The translations under genes were made by a program, and so were the position numbers. The notes under the pieces are model-generated. The model was given only the letters and a program-made list of their open reading frames with translations. It was not told the DNA's origin and did not search any database. From contig NZ_CP102770.1 of the NCBI RefSeq assembly GCF_038561935.1, forward strand, positions 9,858,001-9,922,000: DNA of 64,000 bases, in the 5' to 3' direction. This stretch comes from Myxococcus stipitatus (GTDB lineage: Bacteria; Myxococcota; Myxococcia; Myxococcales; Myxococcaceae). This document shows positions 25,008 through 32,884 of the stretch, piece after piece (within the stretch, counting starts at the first letter, position 1; the number at the start of each line of letters is the position of its first letter).

Positions 25008-26284
25008 CGGTCCTCCCCCGTGAGGTGGTCCACCTGACGCTGCGCCCGCTGGAGCGCGGCCTCGGGCGTGCGCAAGCCCGCAACCGCCGCGGAGAACTCG
25101 CTCTGCAACACATCCGCGATGAGGTTGTAGTAGGGCGTCGCCGGCCGGGAGCGCGCCCGCTCCGCCATCTCCCGCAGGCTCGCGATGAACGGCGCCTGCG
25201 CCTTCAACCTCGGGTCGTCATAGACAGCCTTCCGCGGCGGATTGCGCGCGTAGTGCGCCGCCAGCACCAGGTTCGCCTCGTGCGACGTCAGATGCGCGAT
25301 GAGCCGCGCCGCCAGCTTCTTCCGCTCCGGCGACACATGCGCATTCACCGCGAGCTGGTATCCCCCCAGCGCCCCGAACCCAGGCTCCCCCTCCACCGTC
25401 GGCAGCGGCGCCATCCCCACCTTGCCTCGAATCGGCGAGCCGTCCTTCTGCGCCTCCGCCCACGCATAGGGCCAGTTGCGCATGAACACCGCACGGCCCT
25501 CCTGGAACACGCGCCGAGACTCCTCCTCCCCGAACGCCATCACCGTCTCCGGCGACACACCGCTCGTCAGCAGACCTCGCAGATACGCGAGTGCCTCGCG
25601 CCCGGCCTCCGTGTCCAACAACACACGCCCGCTGTCACCCAGCGCCCGCCCGCCGTGCCCCCACAGCGCTTCATAGACATTGCAGCTCAGCCCCTCGTAC
25701 TGCCGCCCCTGCCACACGAAGCCCTGCAGCCCAGGCACCTTCGCCCGCGCCTCCAGCGCGAAGCGCTCCAGCTCCGCGTACGTGCGCGGCGCCCCAGGCA
25801 CCAGGTCCGTCCGGTAGTACAGCACCCCCACGTCCAGGTACCACGGCACCGCGTACGTGCGGCCCTCCAGCACCGCGGCCTCCACCGGGCCCGGCAGGAA
25901 CTCGGCCCTCAACCGCTCGGGAGGGAAGGCCTCCGACAGGTCCGCAATCCACCCCGCGCGCGCGAACTCCGGCACCCACACGACGTCCGCGATGAGCACG
26001 TCGAAGTCCTCGGCCCCGCCGCCCAGCGCCGTGAGGAAGAACTGGTGCGCCAGGTCCGAGGAGTTCGGCAGCGCCTCCGTGACGAGCGTCACCCCGGGGT
26101 TCTCCCGCTCGAAGCGCGCGAGCAGCTCGCGGAAGGGCTCTGGCGGCCCCCACAACGGCTGATACTTCAACACCAGCCGCGTCACGCCCGGCTCACCCCG
26201 TCCCTCTCCAGGCGAGCGCTGGCAGCCCTGCACCAGCCACACCGCGAGCCCCATCACGACAGTGAACACGAGCGTCCGGACCAT
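25004..26284 (-). CDS. Extracellular solute-binding lipoprotein of a sugar ABC transporter
   Basis: About 426 residues. The hydrophobic leader ends V-Q-G-C, so it is lipid-anchored. The mature part is a class-1 (MalE-like) binding protein: LLARFERENPGVTLVTE, DVLIADVVWVPEFARAGWIADL, VPWYLDVGVLYYRTDLV and YAWAEAQKDGSPIRGKVGM. The neighbour composition suggests an oligosaccharide substrate. ATG 26284 is preferred; an in-frame ATG at 26311 would lengthen the leader. First gene of a three-gene coupled operon. Confidence 0.9.
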   Translation of the reverse strand: MVRTLVFTVVMGLAVWLVQGCQRSPGEGRGEPGVTRLVLKYQPLWGPPEPFRELLARFERENPGVTLVTEALPNSSDLAHQFFLTALGGGAEDFDVLIADVVWVPEFARAGWIADLSEAFPPERLRAEFLPGPVEAAVLEGRTYAVPWYLDVGVLYYRTDLVPGAPRTYAELERFALEARAKVPGLQGFVWQGRQYEGLSCNVYEALWGHGGRALGDSGRVLLDTEAGREALAYLRGLLTSGVSPETVMAFGEEESRRVFQEGRAVFMRNWPYAWAEAQKDGSPIRGKVGMAPLPTVEGEPGFGALGGYQLAVNAHVSPERKKLAARLIAHLTSHEANLVLAAHYARNPPRKAVYDDPRLKAQAPFIASLREMAERARSRPATPYYNLIADVLQSEFSAAVAGLRTPEAALQRAQRQVDHLTGEDR

Positions 26285-26440
26285 GGGTGGCACCCATGAC
26301 TCCAACCCCATCTCACCCGGTCAAGCGCCCCCGCACCGCGCGGTTCTCGGCTCAACACTCACAGCCGTGATGCATGGGATGAAACATCACACCGCCGAAA
26401 AAGGCTTGCACGTCCCAGAAGCCTCGTGCAGATATGGCCG

Positions 26441-26460
26441 CAGCACGGGCAACCGTGCTG
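26441..26460. other. Perfect RNA-like hairpin with GCAA tetraloop
   Basis: CAGCACGG and CCGTGCTG form an 8-bp perfect stem closed by GCAA, a GNRA tetraloop. It lies in the long non-coding gap, about 160 bases upstream of the sugar-binding protein gene. Its role is unknown: part of a leader, a small RNA or an incidental palindrome. Confidence 0.35.
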
Positions 26461-26718
26461 ACCATGCGCTGACACCTCTTCACATCGCTTCCACTCCGCC
26501 TGGCGCTCACGAGCGCGGGGTGACGTCCTCCTGAACGGAGGGCCGTCGCCGCTGCCACGTGTGCCGCCGCGAGGAAGCGCTCCCACCCGATAGCATCACG
26601 GCTCCCGAGGTCCTGCCCCCGGTGCGTCCGGACGCGTGCGTCCAGGTCCACCAGGTCTCTCGCGCAGCGCGCGCGGCGCCGTGTCTTCCTTTTCCTTTCG
26701 CTGTCACGAGCGCCTTGT

Positions 26719-26940
26719 ATGACACCTGATAACCGCAAGCCTTTGACCGAGGCAGGCCACGGCGTGGCCGAGTCTTCTCCGCGTCCGCGGGAAAGCATTC
26801 CCTCTCATCCCAAGCCCGAGACGAAGAAGGGCCCGGGCCGACAACAGGGCGCCTTCCCACAACAACAGGGCAAGCGCCCCGCCTCCCGTCCAGGCCCGCA
26901 GCTGCGTCCCGCACGGCGCAACACCTTCCGCGGCAGATAG
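26719..26940 (+). CDS. Possible small basic protein (doubtful)
   Basis: A 73-residue frame rich in Pro, Arg, Gln and Lys and without predicted domains. There is no ribosome site ahead of the ATG, and third-position bases are less G+C-biased than in true neighbours. Listed only because it is the single small frame in an otherwise empty gap. Confidence 0.22.
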   Translation: MTPDNRKPLTEAGHGVAESSPRPRESIPSHPKPETKKGPGRQQGAFPQQQGKRPASRPGPQLRPARRNTFRGR

Positions 26941-27126
26941 CGGGAGCGGCACCGAAGTCCCTGCGTGCCACGCCTCTCGGCTCCTGGCGGACACATCGGC
27001 TCCGCCAGGAGTGGAGAATCTTGCTTTCCCCATCATCCCCGCGCCCTACCCGCGACGTGCGTTTGCCTCCGCCCCCCGAGGCAGCGTTATGCTTCCGACA
27101 GACAGCACCATTGGGCGGGGAACGAC

Positions 27127-27546
27127 ATGTCGGAGAAACCTCGGGAGTGGACGTTCGGCACGCATCGGGTTCGCATCGAGCCCCCCGACATCGCGGTGGC
27201 AACCTTCGTGGGCCCCATCTCGATGGATGAGGTGAAGCGCACCTGCGAAATCTACCAGGAGGTCTTCACCCTGGTCGGCCCCTACTACATCCTCGCCGAG
27301 ATTGGCCGCGCCCAGCTCGACGCCACCGGCCGCCGCTACCTCTCCGAGAACAACCGCAGCGAGTGGTTCAAGGGCTGCGTCTACGTCGGCGCCGACATCG
27401 TTCAACAGACCTTCGGCAAGGCCATCTCCCTCGCCATGCTCTTCACCGGCAAGAGCAGCTTCGAGACCACCTTCGTCAAGACGCTCGAGGATGCGAACGC
27501 CTGGGTCCAGCAGAACCGGGCACGCAGCCAGCGCAAGGCAGGTTGA
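27127..27546 (+). CDS. STAS-like small protein of unknown function (copy 1)
   Basis: A 139-residue soluble protein: VATFVGPISMDEVKRTCEIYQ, YYILAEIGRAQLDATGRRYL, EWFKGCVYVGADIVQQTFGK and a C-terminal amphipathic helix. The alternation of strands and helices recalls SpoIIAA/STAS-type folds, a guess by eye. ATG 27127 follows GCGGGGA. A tandem paralogue follows at 27697. No catalytic residues are evident; one conserved Cys lies in KGCVYVGAD. Confidence 0.75.
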   Translation: MSEKPREWTFGTHRVRIEPPDIAVATFVGPISMDEVKRTCEIYQEVFTLVGPYYILAEIGRAQLDATGRRYLSENNRSEWFKGCVYVGADIVQQTFGKAISLAMLFTGKSSFETTFVKTLEDANAWVQQNRARSQRKAG

Positions 27547-27696
27547 GCCGCACTCCCCTGTGTAAAGACTGACACCCGCGCTGTCTCCTACCGAACCCAG
27601 GACCCTCCGAAAGTCCTTGTTTGGTAGAGAGGACTGGATTCTCGCTCCCGGTGCACACGGCCAGTATGCTTGTGTCGTCTGAACAAGGGAGTGCCC

Positions 27697-28107
27697 ATGC
27701 AGCAACAGGAATGGAAGTTCGGGACGCACCAGATTCACCACGAGCCGCCGGACGTCCTGGTGGCCTCGTTCAGCGGCATGTTGAACCTGGAGGACATGAA
27801 GCGCGCCGTCGAGATCTACGGGATTGCCGCCCAGAGTGGTCCCTACTACTTGATTGCGAATATCGGCAGCTCGCAGCTCCAGGCGGAGGCGCGCCGGTAC
27901 CTGTCGGACAACAGCCGGGCGGAGTGGTTCAAGGGCTGCGTCTACGTGGGCGCGGACATGGTGCAGCAGACCTTCGGCAAGGTCATCTCGCTGGGCATGT
28001 TCCTCACGGGCAAGACGGAGTTCCGCACGGAGTTCGTGAAGACGATGGCGGAGGCGTACACCTGGGTCGCGCAGCAGCGCGGCGCCAACCTGCGCAAGAG
28101 CGGCTGA
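27697..28107 (+). CDS. STAS-like small protein of unknown function (copy 2)
   Basis: A 136-residue paralogue of the 27127-27546 product, with the same GPYYLIANIGSSQLQAEARRYL and EWFKGCVYVGADMVQQTFGK blocks. ATG 27697 has an AAGGGA six bases upstream. Separate promoters are suggested by the 150-base gap and by the shared TATGCTT heptamer upstream of each. The duplication looks old, since many positions have diverged outside the core blocks. Confidence 0.75.
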   Translation: MQQQEWKFGTHQIHHEPPDVLVASFSGMLNLEDMKRAVEIYGIAAQSGPYYLIANIGSSQLQAEARRYLSDNSRAEWFKGCVYVGADMVQQTFGKVISLGMFLTGKTEFRTEFVKTMAEAYTWVAQQRGANLRKSG

Positions 28108-28723
28108 GGCCTCTCGTGATGTGAGCTCGCGGTGGCCCTCGTCCTCGAGGGCCCCGCCACACCCGCTTCAACACCAGACAGTCCCCGCGCACCGCAGGGT
28201 GGACTCGTCCGCGGCGGCGCGCCGCGCCATCTCGGGAGGACCTGGTCGCCAGAGGCCACACGGCACCACCGGGTGACGCTGGAGCGGTGACAGGACGCCT
28301 CCAGGTGCACCGCCAGAGCCCTTCACCGGGGCCTCGTGGCGTCGTCCGAGCGCGTCAGCGCCGCCCTGGAGCCCCCGCACCGGCGCGCTGGCCCGCACCG
28401 GAATCCCTCACCAGACACCCTCCCTGTCCTGAACCGGGCCTTGGCGCCACGAAGGCGCCTCCGGAGCCTTTTGCTTGTCATTCCGCGGACTTCCGGCGAG
28501 CCCAGGTTCGGACGGACCCTCAATTTACGCTCGTTTTACTGTGAAAACTCGTTTAACGGCGCGCCCTCCTCTGTCGACCCTTATCGGTTTTCTTCGGAGT
28601 TCCGCTGGCTGTTTGGGTAAGGGGTGCGTACGATACCGAGAGAATTTTCTTCCCATACTGGCCGCTTCTGCGCGAAAGAGTCTCTGAATACCCCGCTCGC
28701 TCGCAAAGCCAAGGAGTCCCCTC
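28108..28723. other. Non-coding stretch of 616 bases upstream of the desaturase gene
   Basis: No gene is supported here. The first 400 bases are G+C-rich. The last 220 (28500-28723) are markedly more AT-rich and hold the likely desaturase promoter region, including the 18-bp-period direct repeat at 28530-28557. An AAGGAG ribosome site precedes the ATG at 28724. Confidence 0.55.
28530..28557. promoter_or_regulatory. Direct repeat upstream of the desaturase gene
   Basis: CTCGTTTTAC (28530-28539) and CTCGTTTAAC (28548-28557) match at 9 of 10 bases with an 18-bp period, in the AT-rich part of the leader, about 170 bases before the ATG. Two same-face half-sites would suit a dimeric regulator. Binding protein unknown. 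Confidence 0.35.
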
Positions 28724-29779
28724 ATGTACGCCGAAGTCGTTGACGAGGCGGATGTGCAGACAGCGCGACGCGTCGACCGACAAGCGCTCGCCGTGCTCAC
28801 CCGTGAAATGTCCCGGGTCAACAACCTCAAGGCCCTGTGTGCTCTGGCCGCCCAATGGCTGGTCATCGGGGCGGCCTTCGCCGCGGTCGTCGTTGTCGAC
28901 CGGTGGTGGATGTGGCCCATCGCCGCGGTCCTCATCGCCACGCGTCAGCACGCGATGCTGGCGCTGATGCACGAGGCCGCGCACTACCACTTCCTGTCGA
29001 ACCGCAAGGTGGGCGACGTGGTGGCGGACCTGCTGTGTGCCTTTCCGCTGAACATGACGACGGCGGGCTACCGGCACCAGCACATGGAGCACCACCGCTA
29101 CGTCAACACGGACAAGGACCCGTACTGGGCCAACCAGCAGGTGGACACGTCCTGGCACTTCCCGCGCACGCCGGTGCGGGCCGCGGCGGTGTTCCTGGGC
29201 GACGCGCTGGGCATCTACACGCCCAACCACCTGAAGGTGGTGCTGCCCTGGACGTACTGGGGGCGGCTGCTGGGCGGCGCGCAGCCGAAGATCTCCCGAG
29301 GCGAGCACCTGCGCTACGCGCTCTATGTCGTCGCGCTGCTCACCGTGCTGGTGACGACGGGCGCGTGGCTGCACTGGCTCTTGTTGTGGGTGCTGCCCAC
29401 GACGACGGTGATGATGGCCTTCTTCCGGATGCGCGCGCTGGGCGAGCACCCCATCGACATCGAGCCGAAGGGCGACGAGACGCGCGAGACGCGCGACGTG
29501 AAGGGCACCTTCCTGGAGAACTTCTTCGTGGCGCCCCTCAACTGCAACTACCACCTCACGCACCACGCATTCCCGTCCGTGCCCTTCTACAACCTGCCCG
29601 TCATGCACGAGCAACTCGACAAGGCGGGCCTGCTCGAGGACGGCGTGAACCGCTTCGACACGTACCTGGGCAAGCGCAACAGCCTGGTGGGCTACCTCAC
29701 GCGCAAGCCGGAGACCTCGGAGACGATGCCCGCCGAGGCCCCCCAGCCCCAGCGCGTCCAGCTGCCCCTGCACTCGTAG
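28724..29779 (+). CDS. Membrane fatty acid desaturase
   Basis: A 351-residue di-iron membrane desaturase. The three His boxes are H83-E-A-A-H-Y-H89, H118-Q-H-M-E-H-H124 and H277-L-T-H-H281. Hydrophobic hairpins lie before box 1 and between boxes 2 and 3. It would introduce a double bond into a membrane acyl chain, with electrons from a ferredoxin or cytochrome. Single gene with its own long upstream region, so probably regulated (for example by temperature or lipid state). Confidence 0.9.
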   Translation: MYAEVVDEADVQTARRVDRQALAVLTREMSRVNNLKALCALAAQWLVIGAAFAAVVVVDRWWMWPIAAVLIATRQHAMLALMHEAAHYHFLSNRKVGDVVADLLCAFPLNMTTAGYRHQHMEHHRYVNTDKDPYWANQQVDTSWHFPRTPVRAAAVFLGDALGIYTPNHLKVVLPWTYWGRLLGGAQPKISRGEHLRYALYVVALLTVLVTTGAWLHWLLLWVLPTTTVMMAFFRMRALGEHPIDIEPKGDETRETRDVKGTFLENFFVAPLNCNYHLTHHAFPSVPFYNLPVMHEQLDKAGLLEDGVNRFDTYLGKRNSLVGYLTRKPETSETMPAEAPQPQRVQLPLHS

Positions 29780-29785
29780 GTCGGC

Positions 29786-30745
29786 TCACGGAAAGCGCCG
29801 CGCGGACGTCCACGGGAAGGGCTTCCAGAACGGCGTGGCCACCGCTTCTCCCTCGAGCGGGAACCAAGGCCCCAACTCTCCTCCCGGAGAGAGGACATGG
29901 AAGTCCTGGGCGGGCATGAAGCCCTGACCCAGGAGCGCCACGCGGCGGCCCCCCGCGTCGGCCGCCACGTCCAGCACCAGCACCGCGTGCCCCGGGCTTC
30001 CGCCCAGCACGAAGAAGTCCCCCGCCCGCAGGTCCTCGCGCGTGGGACGGCCCTTGGCGGTCGCCAGCGACAGGGTGCCCGCGTAGGTGAACACCAGGTC
30101 CAGGTAGGAGCGGAACGCGGCCCTCGAGCTGTCCGCCGCGGCGCTCCTCACCCACGTCACCTTCGAGCCGGAGATGCGCGCCCGGTCTCCCGCCGCGTAG
30201 CTCGGCCAGGAGGCAAGGTGGCCACTCGTGAAGCGATAGGCAATCTGCTCCCGCTGCTGGCGCGACCACAGCCACTCCGCATGCAGGCGGATGACGGAGT
30301 CCGCGCACTGCTGGAGGTTGGCCGTGCCGATGTCCAGCTCCGCCACCGCCGCCAGCCGCGCATCGTCTCCGGGCAACACCTCTCCGCCCCGGAAGTGCAG
30401 CACGGGGGTGCCTTCCGCGCGCAGGGGCAGGCCCCGCAGCCACTCCGCGAACGAGCCTGACTCCACCGCCACGCGCGTGTAGCCCTCCGGCGCGGGGATG
30501 GAGAGGTCCAGTGGACGAATCCTCGCGTCCTTCGCCAGCCAGGCGTAGCGGGCCAGCTCGTCGCGCGTGGGGGCTCGGAGCGGGGTGGCGGCCGCCAGCA
30601 TCGCGTGCACGGCGGTGGGCACCTTCGCGTGCGCCGGGCCCGCGCTCGCGAGCCCCGGGCCCAACAGCGCGACCAGCGCGGCACGGTGGAGCCACTTCGC
30701 TCCAGCGCGGAAGGTCGAGAGGGGCAGGCGTTCGGGCGTCGTCAT
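29786..30745 (-). CDS. DUF4846 exported protein
   Basis: A 319-residue protein with a Sec signal peptide cleaved after an A-H-A-type site at about residue 35. It matches DUF4846: FAEWLRGLPLRAEGTPVLHF, LDIGTANLQQCADSVIRLHAEWL, RAAFRSYLDLVFTYAGTLSL, GDFFVLGGSPGHAVLVLDVA and GFMPAQDFHVL. The Gly-His-Ala with a Cys (QQCAD) recalls NlpC/P60-like peptidases, but this is uncertain. ATG 30745 is selected because it fits the signal. Convergent with the desaturase, 6 bases apart. Confidence 0.85.
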   Translation of the reverse strand: MTTPERLPLSTFRAGAKWLHRAALVALLGPGLASAGPAHAKVPTAVHAMLAAATPLRAPTRDELARYAWLAKDARIRPLDLSIPAPEGYTRVAVESGSFAEWLRGLPLRAEGTPVLHFRGGEVLPGDDARLAAVAELDIGTANLQQCADSVIRLHAEWLWSRQQREQIAYRFTSGHLASWPSYAAGDRARISGSKVTWVRSAAADSSRAAFRSYLDLVFTYAGTLSLATAKGRPTREDLRAGDFFVLGGSPGHAVLVLDVAADAGGRRVALLGQGFMPAQDFHVLSPGGELGPWFPLEGEAVATPFWKPFPWTSARRFP

Positions 30746-30905
30746 GGAGGGGCTCGAGTCTGGAGGCGGTGCTGGGAGTGGGAGGATTCTCGCCCGCCGG
30801 AGGTTCCCGCGCAGCTTCGTTTCCTGGGCCGCCCGCTTCACGAGGAAGCCTGCTCGCCCTGGGGGGCTCTCGCGGGGAGGGCGACTCATCCCGGATGGCA
30901 GATGC

Positions 30906-31532
30906 GTGAGCACGGCCGAGCACTACCTTTGGGCCAAGATGCGCCGTCAGGCGAGCCTCGTGCTGCTCAACACCTTGTCCCTGTCCCGCCTGCCCATGGC
31001 GGTGGCGTTCATCGTCATCCCGGATGCGAAGGTGCGCGCGGGGCTCGTCATCCTGGCGGCGCTCTCCGACTTCCTCGACGGGTGGCTCGCACGGCACAAG
31101 GGCCTGGCCACACGGCTGGGTGCCCTCATCGACCCGGTGGCCGACCGCGCCTTCATGGTGACGGCCATCCTGGTCTGCTACCTCGACGGACTCGTCTCGC
31201 TGCCGGAGCTCTTGCTGCTGCTCGTGAGGGATATCGGCACCGCGGTGGGCTTCATCGTCACGCGGCTGGTGCCGGGGCTGCGGCGGGTGGAGCTCAAGGC
31301 GCGGATGCTCGGCAAGGTCGTCACCTCGCTGCAATTGGTGACGCTGCTGTGTGTGCTCTTGTTCCCCCCGGCGGTGAGACCCCTCGTCGCGCTCATCGCC
31401 GTGCTGTCGCTCGCGTCGGTGGTGGACTACTCGCGCGCGGTGCTCCGGGCCCGGCCGAGGGGACCGAGTCGCTCACGGCCCTCGGAGACGACCGGGGCAC
31501 GGGGGACGCCCATGCCCTCGGCCCGGAAGTGA
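30906..31532 (+). CDS. CDP-alcohol phosphatidyltransferase family membrane protein
   Basis: About 208 residues from GTG 30906, or 197 from ATG 30939. It carries the family motif D-G-x2-A-R-x8-G-x3-D-x3-D within the stretch DFLDGWLARHKGLATRLG and LIDPVADR, complete with all three catalytic Asp. Four to six hydrophobic helices follow. It joins a CDP-diacylglycerol-type donor to an alcohol such as glycerol phosphate or inositol. The acceptor cannot be told. GTG 30906 has a GGATGG upstream; ATG 30939 has none. Confidence 0.87.
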   Translation: MSTAEHYLWAKMRRQASLVLLNTLSLSRLPMAVAFIVIPDAKVRAGLVILAALSDFLDGWLARHKGLATRLGALIDPVADRAFMVTAILVCYLDGLVSLPELLLLLVRDIGTAVGFIVTRLVPGLRRVELKARMLGKVVTSLQLVTLLCVLLFPPAVRPLVALIAVLSLASVVDYSRAVLRARPRGPSRSRPSETTGARGTPMPSARK

Positions 31533-31542
31533 GGGGAGTGTT

Positions 31543-31764
31543 TCAACCTGGAGGTGGGGACGCGGAGTCCTGTGGCTCGGCGAGCCCCAGGGCGCGAGCC
31601 CGCTCGGAGGACACGGCGGCACGCTCGCCTTCGCTCATCTCCGACCAGACATCATCCAGGTCATCCAGCACGGCATCTTCCTCGGGCGAACCGCCCTGGG
31701 GATAGCGCGCGCGAATGGTCGACAGCTTGCGCAGCAATGCGCGGTATCGGTCAAAGGCCGTCAT
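31543..31764 (-). CDS. Small acidic protein of unknown function
   Basis: A 73-residue protein opening MTAFDRYRALLRKLSTIRAR and continuing with an acidic helix (EEDAVLDDLDDVWSEMSEGER). The ATG at 31764 has an ideal AAGGAGG eight bases upstream, which settles the start. No domain recognised. The ends of this gene and the phosphatidyltransferase converge within 10 bases. Confidence 0.72.
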   Translation of the reverse strand: MTAFDRYRALLRKLSTIRARYPQGGSPEEDAVLDDLDDVWSEMSEGERAAVSSERARALGLAEPQDSASPPPG

Positions 31765-31831
31765 GACGGGAACCTCCTTCGGCGAGCGACGACGCACCTG
31801 AACGCGAGGGGCTGACGGGCCCGCCCGCGGC

Positions 31832-32755
31832 TCACTCCCCGGCGTCCTCCTTGCGGAGCACCGAGATCTCCACCGTCTCGTGCTGCCCCACCATGTCCAC
31901 CACCGCGCGGACCCGGTCCCCCGGGCCCAGGTCACTCAGGTCGATGCGCTTGCCCGTAGGCCCCACCACCATCGCCCGAGGACTCACATCGAGCGTCAGG
32001 GCGGAGCCGTCCGCTTGCGCGATGACAACCTCCGGAGGAATCACCGAACGCACCGTGCCGCGATAGGTGGCGGTGACTCTCGCGCGTCCCGAGGGACTCG
32101 CGGGTTGTGGTGCCTCGGTGGCGGGCGCCTGGGCGCCTGCGCCACCTGTTCCTGTGTCTGGACCGCGTGCCTCTTGCGAGGAGGTGGATTGAGCGGTCGC
32201 TCCGCCTGTCTGGGACGCGGTGCCTTGAGCACTCGCTTCGCCCGACTGCGACGAGGTGCCCTGAGCCTTCTCTCCACCTGTCTGCGAAGAGGCTCCTTGA
32301 GCACTCGCTTCGCCTGTCCGCGATGCAGTGCCTTGAGCACCCGCGCCACCTGTCCCCTCTGACGAGGTGCCTCGCGCGACTGCACCGCCCGGCGCCTTCT
32401 GCTCCGACGTCGCGCCTTGCGCACTCGCGTCGCCCTTCCCCTGCGACGAAGTGCCTCGAGCACCCGCGCCCTCCGTCGCGGCGGATGACTCCGAACGCGC
32501 GGAGTCCTTCACCTGCGCGCGCAGGGTCGCGACCTCCCTGCGGAGCTGGAGGACCTCCGCGCGCAGGCCCGCCACGCTGTTCCAGAGCTCGGACATCTCT
32601 CCAGGGGTCGGCTGTGCCGCCGATGTGCCGCGGGACTTCGGCGCATCCGCGGGCTCCACCGCTTCGGGCTGAGCCTTCGCCGAGCACCCTCCCGCGCACA
32701 GCATCACCGAGAGACTCGCGACCACGAGCGCCATCCAGGCAAGCTTCCCAACCAT
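31832..32755 (-). CDS. Lipoprotein with coiled coil and degenerate tandem repeats
   Basis: A 307-residue protein. The signal peptide ends A-G-G-C (lipobox). A coiled coil (LWNSVAGLRAEVLQLRREV) follows at about residues 60-85. Then come about eight units of 12-15 residues with an AQGTSSQ-like core, rich in Ala, Gly, Thr, Ser and Gln, spanning about 100 residues. The last 80 residues form a small beta domain (TYRGTVRSVIPPEVVIAQADG, LGPGDRVRAVVDMVG). It is probably an envelope protein with a flexible spacer. Copy number of the repeat may vary among strains. Confidence 0.75.
   Translation of the reverse strand: MVGKLAWMALVVASLSVMLCAGGCSAKAQPEAVEPADAPKSRGTSAAQPTPGEMSELWNSVAGLRAEVLQLRREVATLRAQVKDSARSESSAATEGAGARGTSSQGKGDASAQGATSEQKAPGGAVARGTSSEGTGGAGAQGTASRTGEASAQGASSQTGGEKAQGTSSQSGEASAQGTASQTGGATAQSTSSQEARGPDTGTGGAGAQAPATEAPQPASPSGRARVTATYRGTVRSVIPPEVVIAQADGSALTLDVSPRAMVVGPTGKRIDLSDLGPGDRVRAVVDMVGQHETVEISVLRKEDAGE
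32165..32463 (-). repeat. Coding tandem repeats of about 36-45 bases
   Basis: Within the lipoprotein gene the segment encodes about eight imperfect units built on the core (A)(Q/R)G(T/A)(S/A)S(Q/E). Neighbouring units such as those reading AQGTASQTGG and AQGTSSQSGE are nearly identical at the DNA level, consistent with recent slippage or unequal exchange. Confidence 0.7.
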
Positions 32756-32884
32756 GTGAGTCACGGCCCCTTTCCCCACAAAGGTGGGGCCTGCCCGCTC
32801 ATGCACAACCGGCGAAGCAGCGGGCAAGCGCCCCTGGGGTCAGCCACCCACGCAATTCCGTTGCGGGGAATCCAGTGATAGGCC

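Larger units (their letters stand above)
26312..27126. other. Non-coding stretch of about 800 bases between ABC operon and STAS-like genes
   Basis: No convincing gene fills this stretch; long frames lack genus-like third-position G+C. It holds divergent promoters for the two flanking operons, a perfect 8-bp hairpin with a GCAA loop at 26441-26460, and a weak small frame at 26719-26940. A TATGCTT at 27088-27094, 33 bases before the ATG at 27127, could be part of a promoter; the paralogous gene at 27697 has the same heptamer 26 bases before its ATG. Confidence 0.5.

Noticed and set aside
28553-29773. Open frame of 406 codons antisense to the desaturase
   Set aside because: The plus-strand frame has all three His boxes; the antisense one has no recognisable feature.
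32165-32463. Possible CRISPR-like array
   Set aside because: The repeats are in-frame, contiguous and without unique spacers; they encode a low-complexity protein segment.
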